Assembly (NCBI GenBank): GCA_965651815.1
Contig: CBFGTJ010000003.1
Coordinates: 1-50,006 of the forward strand
DNA from: CBFGTJ01 sp965651815
GTDB lineage: Bacteria; Actinomycetota; Acidimicrobiia; Acidimicrobiales; Microtrichaceae
Length of the DNA: 50,006 bases
Direction of reading: 5' to 3'
Position 1 is the first letter of the stretch. Each line of letters begins with the position of its first letter. Both the position numbers and the translations under genes were made by a program. The notes below the pieces were generated by a model, which was given only the letters and a program-made list of their open reading frames with translations, was not told the origin of the DNA and made no database searches. Shown in pieces: positions 27,805 through 35,699 of the stretch.

Positions 27805-29412
27805 ATGGCGCAGACGGCTGCATTCGATCCCGCCACCGTCGCGGCCTACCAGTTCGTCGGTCAGGACATCCCGTGGCTGATCGACCACTGGGCCGAGCAC
27901 CGGGGCGAGCACCCGTTCCTCGTGTGGGAGCCCCGGGACGGTGACGGGCGCACCTGGACCTACGCCGAGTTCGCACGCGACACGCGGCGCGTCGCGGCGG
28001 GGCTGCAGGGGCGTGGGGTGAAGGTGGGCGACAAGGTGCTCATCCACGCCGACAACTGCCCCGAGGCCGTCATCGCCTGGTACGCGTGCGCCCGCGTCGG
28101 GGCCGTCGCCGTGACGACCAACACCCGCAGCGTCGCCGCCGAGGTCGAGTACTTCATCTCCCACACCGGCTGCGTCGGTGCGATCACCCAGCCGCAGTAC
28201 GCGGCGCTCGTGGCCGAGGCGGGCCCCGACCTCGGGTGGGTCGTCGTCACCGAGGACGACTCCGGCGCGCCGCCGGAGGCGACGCCGCTGGACGGCCAGG
28301 ACCCCTTCGACACGCTGATGGGCGACCCGGACGCCTTCGAGGGGCGCCCGGCGGACCCGATGCTGCCCGCCGGCATCCTGTTCACCTCCGGCACCACCTC
28401 GAAGCCCAAGGCCGTGGTGCACACCCACGCGAACGCCCTGTGGGCCGCCAAGGTGAACCCCACCAACATCGACATGAGGGCGGACGACGTCTACCTGGCG
28501 TACCTGCCGTTCTTCCACGTCAACACGCAGAGCTGGGCGATCTGGTCGACCCTCGGCGTCGGCGGCACGGTCGTGCTGCAGCCGAAGTTCTCCTCCAGCC
28601 GCTTCTGGGACGTCATCGCGAAGCACTCGGTCACCCACATCTCGCTGATCCCGTTCGTGATCAAGGCCGCGTTCGAGGTGGGCATCCCCGAGGAGCACAC
28701 GGTGAAGGTCGGCGTGTTCGGGCTGATCATGCCCGTGCTCGACCAGATGATGGGCATGCGGGTGATCGCCGCGTACGGGATGACCGAGCTGGTCACCCAC
28801 TGCATCCACTCGAACCCGTTCGAGCACTACCCCGAGATGGCGATGGGGAAGGTGTCGCCCGGCTACGAGTGGCTCGTCGTGAAGGAGGACGGCACCCTCG
28901 CCGAGGTCGGCGAGATGGGCGAGCTGTGGATCCGCGGCGTGCGCGGCGTGTCGGTGTTCCTCGAGTACTTCGGGAACCAGGAGGCCACCGACAAGTTCTT
29001 CACCCCCGACGGCTGGGGCCGGACCGGGGACGTCGTGATGCTGCTGGAGGACGGCAACATCCGCTACTGCGACCGCGACAAGGACGCGCTGAAGGTCGGC
29101 GGCGAGAACGTCTCGGCCCGCGAGGTCGAGGACGCCATCCGTGCCGTGCCGGGTCTGGAGGACATCGCGGTGGTCGCGAAGTCCCACGAGATGCTCGACA
29201 TGGTGCCGGTCGCGTTCGTCATCAAGTCGGACCCGAACGCGGACGAGGACGAGCTCACCAAGCAGATCCTCGAGACGTGCCGCACCAACCTGGCCGACTT
29301 CAAGGTGCCGCGGGCGGTGTACTTCGTGGACGAGTTCCCCACCGCCGAGCTGGGCAAGATCTCGAAGAAGGACCTGCGGGAGCTGGCCGACTCGATGCCC
29401 CCGGTCGACTGA
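27805..29412 (+). CDS. AMP-forming acyl-CoA ligase, CaiC-like
   Basis: The 535-residue ANL enzyme contains FTSGTTSKPKAVVHTHAN (ATP loop), AAYGMTELV, GWGRTGDVVML and GGENVSAREVED, and ends with LGKISKKDL carrying the catalytic lysine. The overall form is close to crotonobetaine/carnitine-CoA ligase-like enzymes, but the substrate cannot be read. It has its own promoter with an operator core shared with the SDR gene at 5288. The two could form a degradative regulon, the ligase making the CoA ester and the SDR oxidising its 3-hydroxy form. This is inference. Confidence 0.85.
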   Translation: MAQTAAFDPATVAAYQFVGQDIPWLIDHWAEHRGEHPFLVWEPRDGDGRTWTYAEFARDTRRVAAGLQGRGVKVGDKVLIHADNCPEAVIAWYACARVGAVAVTTNTRSVAAEVEYFISHTGCVGAITQPQYAALVAEAGPDLGWVVVTEDDSGAPPEATPLDGQDPFDTLMGDPDAFEGRPADPMLPAGILFTSGTTSKPKAVVHTHANALWAAKVNPTNIDMRADDVYLAYLPFFHVNTQSWAIWSTLGVGGTVVLQPKFSSSRFWDVIAKHSVTHISLIPFVIKAAFEVGIPEEHTVKVGVFGLIMPVLDQMMGMRVIAAYGMTELVTHCIHSNPFEHYPEMAMGKVSPGYEWLVVKEDGTLAEVGEMGELWIRGVRGVSVFLEYFGNQEATDKFFTPDGWGRTGDVVMLLEDGNIRYCDRDKDALKVGGENVSAREVEDAIRAVPGLEDIAVVAKSHEMLDMVPVAFVIKSDPNADEDELTKQILETCRTNLADFKVPRAVYFVDEFPTAELGKISKKDLRELADSMPPVD

Positions 29413-29434
29413 CCGGCCCGGCACCCCTCCCCCC

Positions 29435-29484
29435 GTTCTGTTCGGCGTGCGTCAATGGGATACTTTAAGCACGCCGGACAGAAC
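29435..29484. terminator. Intergenic hairpin, family element E
   Basis: GTTCTGTTCGGCGTGC (29435-29450) pairs with GCACGCCGGACAGAAC (29469-29484) at 15 of 16 positions around an 18-base AT-richer loop. It lies between convergent genes. The left arm is shared with the element at 32671. Confidence 0.7.
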
Positions 29485-29500
29485 ATTGGGGAGCGGGCGG

Positions 29501-30571
29501 TCAAGGAAGGGCGTGGCGCTGGAAGAACTCCCAGGCGAGCTCGTTCCAGTCGATCTCGCCGGTGACGGGGCCGGTGACCGCCTCGAACGACTCGCCGAGC
29601 CGGCTGCCCGGCCACGCGTGGCCGCCGCCCTCCACGAGGTACGACGACACCTCGGCGCCCTCCGGGCAGTCGTAGCGGCGGTGGACCACCGACGTCGCGA
29701 CGCGCTCGTCGGTGGCGTTCGGGGCGCAGCCGTTGCGCCGCGCCCACTCGGCGAGCGCCGCGGGGTGGCCGGGACCGGCGAGGTCGGCGGGCGGTTCCGT
29801 CGTGGTGGGCGTCCCCGCCAGCGCGTCGTCCAGCCCGCCGGTCGAGCCGTTGAACCCGACGATCGGGTCCGCCGTGCCGTGCGTGCTGAGGATCGGGACC
29901 GCACGGTCCGGGTCGCAGGGCTCGGGTGCGACGAGGCCGGCGACGGGCGCGACCGCCGCGAACGTCGCCGAACGCTCGCACGCGAGCAGCGACGCCAGCA
30001 TCGCCCCGTTCGACAGTCCGGTCGCGTAGACCCGCGCCAGGTCGATGCAGCGCCGGGCCGCGACGCGCGCCACCACCGCGTCGACCAGCTCGAGGTCCTC
30101 GTTGTCCTCCACGCCCGCCCGGGCGTCCCAGCGCAGCGGCTCGCCGCGGCCGTTCGGGAACACGGTCGCGAACCCGTTCCGCAGCCCGTGCTCCCCCAGC
30201 CGGGTGTGCGACGCGTGCAGCTCGGCTCCCTCCATCAGCCCGTGCAGGTCCACGACCAGCGGCAGGGGCGCCGTCCCGCCCGGTGTGGTGACGAAGTACT
30301 CGCGCATGGTCCCGTGCACGCTGACCTCGGCGCGCCGCAGCTCCGCCCGCTCGGTGCGTGGCGCGCTGCACCCCGACGACGGCCGCGGCGGTGTCCCGGG
30401 ACCGCCGGGCGAGGTGGTGCCCCGGTGCTCGGAGCCGTCGTCCGCCGCCGTCTCGTCCCGGTCCTCACGCCGGGGTCCGGCGCGTCCGCGTTCGTCGCCC
30501 GAGCTGCACGCGGTCGCGGCCAGCACCACGGCGAGGATCGCTGCCACGAGCCCGTTCCACCGCCGGCGCAT
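29501..30571 (-). CDS. Secreted lipoprotein esterase, PHB-depolymerase/feruloyl-esterase type
   Basis: The 356-residue product starts with a lipoprotein signal (VAAILAVVLAATAC, lipobox LAATAC) and a Gly/Ser/Pro-rich spacer. The alpha/beta hydrolase domain includes PLVVDLHGLMEG, the nucleophile elbow ATGLSNGAML, the acid region THGTADPIVGF and VEGGGHAWPG with the histidine. This is the LpqC/PHB depolymerase-like esterase family, anchored outside the membrane. ATG 30571 is chosen because it opens the signal peptide and follows GGAAGGG on the minus strand. Confidence 0.88.
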   Translation of the reverse strand: MRRRWNGLVAAILAVVLAATACSSGDERGRAGPRREDRDETAADDGSEHRGTTSPGGPGTPPRPSSGCSAPRTERAELRRAEVSVHGTMREYFVTTPGGTAPLPLVVDLHGLMEGAELHASHTRLGEHGLRNGFATVFPNGRGEPLRWDARAGVEDNEDLELVDAVVARVAARRCIDLARVYATGLSNGAMLASLLACERSATFAAVAPVAGLVAPEPCDPDRAVPILSTHGTADPIVGFNGSTGGLDDALAGTPTTTEPPADLAGPGHPAALAEWARRNGCAPNATDERVATSVVHRRYDCPEGAEVSSYLVEGGGHAWPGSRLGESFEAVTGPVTGEIDWNELAWEFFQRHALP

Positions 30572-30738
30572 GACCCATCCCTTCCGTCCCGCGCGGTGGC
30601 GGACCTCGTCACGATCAGGAACCCCGGCGCCGTGCGAGGCGCCCGGTGGGCAAGTCGAGCACACGCGGACCGGAGCGCGGTCGCGCGTGGCTCCGGTCGG
30701 AGGTCACGCCGGATCGCGTGACGTGCGGACCGCCCCGT

Positions 30739-31704
30739 TCAGCGCTCGAGGAGCCCGGCGACCGCGGCCGGCGCGTCGGCGGGTCCGTGCAGCGGGGCCC
30801 AGCGCACGCCGAGCCGAGCGGCGAGGGCCTCGGCGTCCGCGGTGTCGTCCCCGGGTGCCAGCACCACGAGCTCGTCGAGGGCCTGCGCGTCGTCGTCGGG
30901 GTCGCCGCCGCTGGTCACCCGGCAGTCCGACAGCAGCACCGCCACGCGACGCGCCGCCCGCGAGCGCGACAGCTGCTCGACCGCCACCCGCAGCGCCAGG
31001 CCGAGGTCGGTCACCCCGGCGCCGCGGAGCCGGCACAGGTCGACCACGACGTCGCCGGGCGGGCGCGGGCGGCCCTGGGAGGCGAGGACCAGCGCGTCCC
31101 CCGCGAACGCGACGACCGAGCAGTCCTCCGGTGCCCGCAGCGACACCGCGGCGGCAGTGACCGCCGCGGTCGCGAGGCGGTCGCCGTGCATCGAACCGGA
31201 CCGGTCGACCAGCAGGCACAGCGCGGTGTCCGGCCGCTCCCACGCCCGACCGACGAGCTCCTCGACCGCGGGGCGCGTGCGGGAGAGGCGGGCGGCGACG
31301 ATCGCGTCCAGCGAGGCGTCGAGGTCGAGGTCCGCCCCGGGCCGGTCGAGGGGAACCCGGTGCTGGCGTCCGACCCCCGGCCGGTGCGTCGGGCCGCGTC
31401 GGGCGACCTCGACGACGATCCTCGCGCTCAGCGCGTGCGCGAGGCGACGCAGTCGCTCGTCGGTGGCGGAGTTGAGGTCGGCGAGCAGGGCGAGCGCCGC
31501 GTCGGGGTCGCGCTCGAGGAGCTCGTCGAGGGCGCCCTCGTCGAGCTCGCCCACCTCCGGCGAGACGCTGGCGAACCACTCGTGGCGTGCCAGCTCCCGG
31601 CGGCTGGTCGTGCGTCGTGCCGCCTCGGCGACCGCTTCCGCGGCCGCGTCACCCTCGGCGACCTCGTCGAGGTCGCCCCGCCCGGAGCCGGGCGGCCGGT
31701 TCAC
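30739..31704 (-). CDS. VWA-domain protein, MoxR partner
   Basis: The 321-residue protein has a helical N-terminal half and a C-terminal von Willebrand A domain with the MIDAS motif DRSGSM (in CLLVDRSGSMHGDRL). Its GTG overlaps the stop of the MoxR gene by four bases, so the two are made together. MoxR/VWA pairs act as metal-insertion or protein-remodelling chaperones, for example in methanol dehydrogenase, CO dehydrogenase and nitric oxide reductase maturation. The nearest plausible client is the alcohol dehydrogenase upstream on the same strand. Confidence 0.85.
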   Translation of the reverse strand: MNRPPGSGRGDLDEVAEGDAAAEAVAEAARRTTSRRELARHEWFASVSPEVGELDEGALDELLERDPDAALALLADLNSATDERLRRLAHALSARIVVEVARRGPTHRPGVGRQHRVPLDRPGADLDLDASLDAIVAARLSRTRPAVEELVGRAWERPDTALCLLVDRSGSMHGDRLATAAVTAAAVSLRAPEDCSVVAFAGDALVLASQGRPRPPGDVVVDLCRLRGAGVTDLGLALRVAVEQLSRSRAARRVAVLLSDCRVTSGGDPDDDAQALDELVVLAPGDDTADAEALAARLGVRWAPLHGPADAPAAVAGLLER

Positions 31705-32648
31705 GCTTTTCCCGGGTCCTCCGGCGGGGGTGGCTGGTCCCCGGGGTCGCCGTCACCGTCCTCCTCCGCGAGCGGGGCGAGGTGGCGCTCCCACAGCTCG
31801 CGCACCACGTCCTCGGGGCTGCGCGGGGACCCCTCCCGCAGCCGGATGCGGCCGGACAGCGCCAGCAGCGCGGCGTCGAGGCTGACGGAGGGCTCGAGCG
31901 TCGGCAGTTCGCGGAGCGACGCGAGCTCGTGGGCGACGAGCACCAGGTCGATGGCGCCGCGCACCGAGGAGCCGGTGCGGACCTCCGGGTGGTCCCTGCT
32001 GTCGCGCACGGTCGCCACGACCGCGTCGACGCCGTGCGATCCGATCGCCGCGGCGGCCAGCGGGGCGGTGCGCCACACGATGCGCACCTCGTCGTCGTGG
32101 GACTGGTAGCCCATCGCGAGGCGGCAGACCCGGTCGTAGACCGCGGACGCGATCCGCGCCGTGCCGACCGCGTCGAAGGGGTTCATCGCGGCGACGAGGC
32201 GGAAGCCGTCCTCCGCGGCGACCCGGCCGAGCCGTGGCACGTGCAGCTCGCCCTCGCTCATCACCGTGATGAGCACGTTGAGGGTCTCCTCGGGGATGCG
32301 GTTGATCTCCTCGACGTAGAGCATCGAGCCGTCCCGCATCGCCGTGATGAGCGGCCCGTCGACGAACGACGACGCGACATACCCCTCGGCGAGGGTGGCG
32401 GCCGGGTCGAAGGACCCGGTCAGCCGTGCCGGGGTGAGCTCGGCGTTCCCCTCGACGAACTCGAAGCCGCGCTCGGTCGCCTCCGCGATCGCCCGCAGCA
32501 CGGTGGACTTGCCGGTCCCCGGCGGGCCCTCGAGCAGCACGTGCCGCCCCGCCGCGAGCGCCGCGACGAGCACCTCCAGCTCGCGCCGCCGCCCGACGAC
32601 GTCGGTCGAGAGCCGCTCGAGCAGCTCGGGGCCGTACGCGACGCCCAC
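31701..32648 (-). CDS. MoxR-family AAA+ ATPase
   Basis: The 315-residue AAA+ protein contains LLEGPPGTGKSTVL (Walker A), MLYVEEINRIPEETLNVL (Walker B with MoxR-type EEINR), FRLVAAMNPFDAVGT (sensor 1) and a C-terminal lid. The last 20 residues are acidic and Pro-rich. It probably forms a hexamer working with the VWA protein whose start overlaps its stop. It lies 90 bases downstream of the alcohol dehydrogenase gene, with a strong hairpin between them, so it may be expressed by partial read-through. Confidence 0.87.
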   Translation of the reverse strand: MGVAYGPELLERLSTDVVGRRRELEVLVAALAAGRHVLLEGPPGTGKSTVLRAIAEATERGFEFVEGNAELTPARLTGSFDPAATLAEGYVASSFVDGPLITAMRDGSMLYVEEINRIPEETLNVLITVMSEGELHVPRLGRVAAEDGFRLVAAMNPFDAVGTARIASAVYDRVCRLAMGYQSHDDEVRIVWRTAPLAAAAIGSHGVDAVVATVRDSRDHPEVRTGSSVRGAIDLVLVAHELASLRELPTLEPSVSLDAALLALSGRIRLREGSPRSPEDVVRELWERHLAPLAEEDGDGDPGDQPPPPEDPGKA

Positions 32649-32670
32649 CGCGTCAGCCGCCCTCCGCCTT

Positions 32671-32714
32671 CTGTTCGGCGTGCGTCAAGGGAACCCTTGA
32701 CGCTCGCCGAACAG
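32671..32714. terminator. Intergenic hairpin, family element F
   Basis: A 21-base arm starting CTGTTCGGCGTGCGTCAAGG (32671-32691) pairs with 32694-32714 at 20 of 21 positions around a two-base loop. It lies between the alcohol dehydrogenase and MoxR genes on the minus strand and is the most stable hairpin of the window by eye. It may attenuate MoxR/VWA expression. Confidence 0.75.
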
Positions 32715-32738
32715 GACGGGGCTCGAGGGCCATCGGGC

Positions 32739-33854
32739 TCAGAACTCGATGATGCCGCGCACGTTCCTGCCCTCGCGCATGTCGCGGTACCCGTCGTTGA
32801 TCTGGTCGAGCGTGTAGCGCTTGGTCACCAGCTCGTCGAGCTTGAGCACGCCCTCGCGGTACATCGACAGCAGGCGGGGGATCTGGGCACGGGGGTTCTG
32901 CGACCCGAAGATCGTGCCCTTCACCTCCTTGTTCAGCATCGAGAGCATGAAGAGGTTCATCTGCGCGTCGGTCTCGAGCATCGGCGCCAGGCCGACGACC
33001 ACGACCGTGCCGCCCTTGGCGGTGAGGTTGAGCGCCGGCTCGATCATGTCGCCGTGGACGACGCCCGCGGTCAGGATGACCCGCTCGCACATGTCGCCCC
33101 AGGTCAGGTCGGGCACCGCGAGGAGCGCCTCCTCGATCGAGGCGAAGGTGTGGGTCGCGCCCATCTCCATCGCCTTCTCGCGCTTGAACTCGACCGGGTC
33201 GATCGCGATGACCCGCTTGGCACCCGCGATGCGCGCGCCCTGCACGGCGTTGATGCCGATGCCGCCGATGCCGACGACCGCGACGTTGTCGCCCGGCTGG
33301 GTGCCGGCGCGCTCGGTGGCGCTGCCGAACCCGGTCGCGACGCCGCACGACACGAGCGCCACGGCGTCGAAGGGGAGGTCGTCGTCGACCTTCACCACCG
33401 AGTTCTCGCTGACCAGCACCTTCTCGGAGAACGTGCCGATCTGGGCGTAGCGGCCGACGGGGGTGCCCTTGACGTGGTGGGCGTTGCGGCCGTCGCTCAT
33501 CATGCCGACGTCGAAGAGCTTCGCCCCCTCGTCGCAGAGGTACTGGCGGCCGCTCGAGCAGTACTTGCAGCGGCCGCAGCTCGGCAGGAACGACATCGAC
33601 ACGTGGTCACCCGGCTTCACGCTGGTGACCCCGGGGCCGACCTCCTCGACGACGCCGGCGCCCTCGTGGCCGCCGATGACCGGCAGCCCCAGCGGCATGT
33701 CGCCGGTGACGGCGTGCTCGTCCGAGTGGCACATGCCGGCCACCTTCATCGAGACCAGCACGTCGCCCTGCTTGGGGTCGTCGAGCTCGACCTCCTCGAT
33801 CTTCCAGTCCTCGCCGACCCCCCAGAGCACCGCGGCGCGCGTCGTCGTTGGCAT
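32739..33854 (-). CDS. NDMA-dependent-type zinc alcohol dehydrogenase (mycofactocin-associated)
   Basis: The 371-residue MDR enzyme has the catalytic zinc ligands in AGMCHSDEH and GGHEGAGVVEEVGPGV, the structural zinc cluster CGRCKYCSSGRQYLC, and the nucleotide site VVGIGGIGINAVQGA. The sequence fits the NDMA-dependent alcohol dehydrogenases, in which NAD is held tightly and must be re-oxidised in place; mycofactocin is the accepted in vivo electron acceptor for such enzymes. It is divergent from mftA, which supports that link. TACGCT (33877-33872) is a likely -10. Confidence 0.9.
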   Translation of the reverse strand: MPTTTRAAVLWGVGEDWKIEEVELDDPKQGDVLVSMKVAGMCHSDEHAVTGDMPLGLPVIGGHEGAGVVEEVGPGVTSVKPGDHVSMSFLPSCGRCKYCSSGRQYLCDEGAKLFDVGMMSDGRNAHHVKGTPVGRYAQIGTFSEKVLVSENSVVKVDDDLPFDAVALVSCGVATGFGSATERAGTQPGDNVAVVGIGGIGINAVQGARIAGAKRVIAIDPVEFKREKAMEMGATHTFASIEEALLAVPDLTWGDMCERVILTAGVVHGDMIEPALNLTAKGGTVVVVGLAPMLETDAQMNLFMLSMLNKEVKGTIFGSQNPRAQIPRLLSMYREGVLKLDELVTKRYTLDQINDGYRDMREGRNVRGIIEF

Positions 33855-33900
33855 GTCAAGACCCCCTGTGCAGCGTACGTGCGAGGTTCTACACCACGGG

Positions 33901-33918
33901 GAGGCCGATGTCGGCCTC
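33901..33918. promoter_or_regulatory. Perfect 18-bp palindrome in the mftA promoter
   Basis: GAGGCCGA and TCGGCCTC are perfect 8-base arms around TG. The site covers the expected -35 position of the promoter whose -10 is TAACCT at 33931-33936, so it is a candidate operator between mftA and the divergent alcohol dehydrogenase gene. Confidence 0.6.
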
Positions 33919-33930
33919 GCCGCACGGGGG

Positions 33931-33936
33931 TAACCT
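33931..33936 (+). promoter_or_regulatory. Proposed -10 box of mftA
   Basis: TAACCT fits TANNNT. A start about 7 bases downstream would give a leader near 48 bases ending in the GAGGAG Shine-Dalgarno at 33981-33986. This leadered form contrasts with many leaderless genes around it. Confidence 0.45.
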
Positions 33937-33990
33937 CGGCACGCGAACGGCCCCGGACCGGGGCCGGAACGCCGACCCCCGAGGAGCACG

Positions 33991-34158
33991 ATGCCGAGCG
34001 ACACCATCACCGAGGACCTCGACGCGACCGCCACGGCGGTGCCGCCCGCCGACTCGGCGACCGGCGACGACGCCCCGCTCGTCGAGGAGGACCTGCTCGT
34101 CGAGGAGGACCTGCTCGTCGAGGAGGTCTCGATCGACGGCATGTGCGGCGTCTACTGA
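33991..34158 (+). CDS. mftA: Mycofactocin precursor peptide MftA
   Basis: The 55-residue peptide ends in VSIDGMCGVY, the invariant mycofactocin core; its C-terminal Val-Tyr pair is decarboxylated and cross-linked by MftC and later released by MftE. The leader is acidic and contains a repeated hexapeptide, LVEEDL-LVEEDL-LVEE, coded by an exact 18-base tandem repeat (34078-34125). Typical precursors have a single LVEE before VSIDG. ATG 33991 has a good Shine-Dalgarno (GAGGAG, 33981-33986). mftB starts 7 bases after the stop. Confidence 0.97.
   Translation: MPSDTITEDLDATATAVPPADSATGDDAPLVEEDLLVEEDLLVEEVSIDGMCGVY
34078..34125 (+). repeat. 18-bp tandem repeat inside mftA
   Basis: The unit CTCGTCGAGGAGGACCTG occurs twice exactly, followed by a partial third copy of 12 bases. 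It codes LVEEDL units in the leader that the MftB chaperone is expected to bind. Confidence 0.9.
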
Positions 34159-34165
34159 GCCGCAG

Positions 34166-34447
34166 GTGTCCCGGCCCGAGTCCCCGGTCGAGCTCGATGC
34201 GCGGTACCGGCTGAACCCGTCGGTGTCGCTGCGCCGCGAGCGCTTCGGCGCGCTCGCCTACCACTTCGGCAACCGGCGGCTGTCCTTCCTCAAGCACCCC
34301 GACCTGGTGCGGGTGGTCGAGTCGTTCGACGGGACCTGCTCCGTGCGCGACGCCTTCGCCCGGGTCGGCGTGGAGGAGCGCCGCTGGCCGGCCTTCGTGC
34401 GGGCGCTGGGCACCCTGCGGGCCTCGGAGATGCTCGATGTCGCCTGA
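34166..34447 (+). CDS. mftB: Mycofactocin peptide chaperone MftB
   Basis: The 93-residue PqqD-like protein includes ARYRLNPSVSLRRERFGALA, then YHFGNRRLSFLKHPDLVRVV and a C-terminal helix region (WPAFVRALGTLRASEML), as expected for the RiPP recognition element that presents MftA to MftC. GTG 34166 lies 7 bases after the mftA stop. Its end overlaps the start of mftC by 11 bases, so the two are translationally coupled. Confidence 0.93.
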   Translation: MSRPESPVELDARYRLNPSVSLRRERFGALAYHFGNRRLSFLKHPDLVRVVESFDGTCSVRDAFARVGVEERRWPAFVRALGTLRASEMLDVA

Positions 34448-35699
34448 GCCGACCGTCGCGTCGACCGCCCCGCAGCCGACGGCCCAGCCACCGACGGCCT
34501 CGCGGTCGCTCGTGGACGAGTTCCGGCTGGGGCTCGAGGCGCCGATCTGCCTCACCTGGGAGCTGACCTACGCCTGCAACCTGTCCTGCGTGCACTGCCT
34601 GTCGTCGTCGGGCCGGCGCGACCCGCGGGAGCTGACCACCGAGGAGTGCTTCGCCGTCATCGACGAGCTCGAGCGGCTGCAGGTCTTCTACGTGAACGTC
34701 GGCGGTGGCGAGCCGATGCTCCGGCCCGACTTCTTCGACCTGCTCGAGTACGCCGTCGACCACCACGTCGGGGTCAAGTTCTCCACCAACGGCACCCACC
34801 TCGACGCCGAGCGGGCGAAGCGGCTCGCGGCGATGGACTACCTCGACGTCCAGATCTCGATCGACGGCGCCGACGCCTCGGTGAACGACGCGGTCCGCGG
34901 CGAGGGTTCCTTCGCCGCCGCACGCCGGGCCATGGACCACCTCGCCGAGGCCGGGTTCGGCCCGTTCAAGATCAGCCTCGTCGTGACCCGCCACAACGTC
35001 GGCCAGCTCGACGAGTTCAAGGCGATCGCCGACTCCTACGGGGCGCAGCTGCGCGTGACCCGGCTGCGCCCGTCCGGGCGCGGCGCGGACAGCTGGCACG
35101 AGCTGCACCCGACCCAGGCGCAGCAGCGGGACCTGTACCACTGGCTGCTCGACCGCCCGGACGTGCTGACCGGCGACTCGTTCTTCCACCTGTCCGCGCT
35201 CGGCGACCCGCTGCCCGGCCTCAACCTCTGCGGGGCGGGCAGGGTGGTGTGCCTCATCGACCCGGTCGGCGACGTGTACGCCTGCCCGTTCGTCATCCAC
35301 GACGAGTTCCTCGCCGGCAACGTGCGCGACCCGGGTGGCTTCACCGAGGTGTGGCGCGGCTCCGAGCTGTTCCGCTCACTGCGCGAGCCCGACAACCCGG
35401 GCGCCTGCGCGAGCTGCGGCAGCTACGACGCCTGCCAGGGCGGGTGCATGGCCTCGAAGTTCTTCGTCGGGCTCGACCTGTCGGACCCCGACCCCGAGTG
35501 CGTGAAGGGCGCCGCGGAGCCGCTGCTCGCGGCGGTCGGCCGGACGATCCCGACCCCGTCGGTGGACCGCTCCCGGCCCGGCGTGCCCGTCCCGTCACCG
35601 GTCCGACTCCGTCCCCGTTCCGTGACGCGGGATCAGGGTCCGAACCCGGATCTCGCTGCACAGAACGGGTCGAGGGCGCCGCGCTCGGGTCGGCCCTGA
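34437..35699 (+). CDS. mftC: Mycofactocin radical SAM maturase MftC
   Basis: The 420-residue enzyme carries the radical SAM CxxxCxxC motif (Cys47, Cys51, Cys54 in YACNLSCVHC), a GGGEP motif and the C-terminal SPASM cysteines (LCGAGRVVCLIDPVGDVYAC and CASCGSYDACQGGC). MftC decarboxylates the C-terminal Tyr of MftA and then cross-links it to Val. The last 30 or so residues are coded by an intergenic-type hairpin repeat (35614-35669) and are not expected in the family. The stop overlaps the methyltransferase start (TGATG). Confidence 0.96.
   Translation: MSPEPTVASTAPQPTAQPPTASRSLVDEFRLGLEAPICLTWELTYACNLSCVHCLSSSGRRDPRELTTEECFAVIDELERLQVFYVNVGGGEPMLRPDFFDLLEYAVDHHVGVKFSTNGTHLDAERAKRLAAMDYLDVQISIDGADASVNDAVRGEGSFAAARRAMDHLAEAGFGPFKISLVVTRHNVGQLDEFKAIADSYGAQLRVTRLRPSGRGADSWHELHPTQAQQRDLYHWLLDRPDVLTGDSFFHLSALGDPLPGLNLCGAGRVVCLIDPVGDVYACPFVIHDEFLAGNVRDPGGFTEVWRGSELFRSLREPDNPGACASCGSYDACQGGCMASKFFVGLDLSDPDPECVKGAAEPLLAAVGRTIPTPSVDRSRPGVPVPSPVRLRPRSVTRDQGPNPDLAAQNGSRAPRSGRP
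35614..35669. repeat. Hairpin element G inside the 3' end of mftC
   Basis: CCCGTTCCGTGACGCGGGAT at the left pairs with ATCTCGCTGCACAGAACGGG at the right, about 21 matches over 26-base arms. It shares the CCGTTCTGTG-type ends of the intergenic hairpins at 5157, 9157 and 29435. Here it is read through as codons. Confidence 0.65.

Noticed and set aside
33872..33890. Riboswitch or structured RNA between the alcohol dehydrogenase and mftA
   Set aside because: The 136-base divergent region is explained by two promoters and one palindrome; no known riboswitch core was seen.
33878..33891. KstR half-site upstream of the alcohol dehydrogenase
   Set aside because: TAGAAC is present on the minus strand, but the second half reads CGC where GTT is needed.
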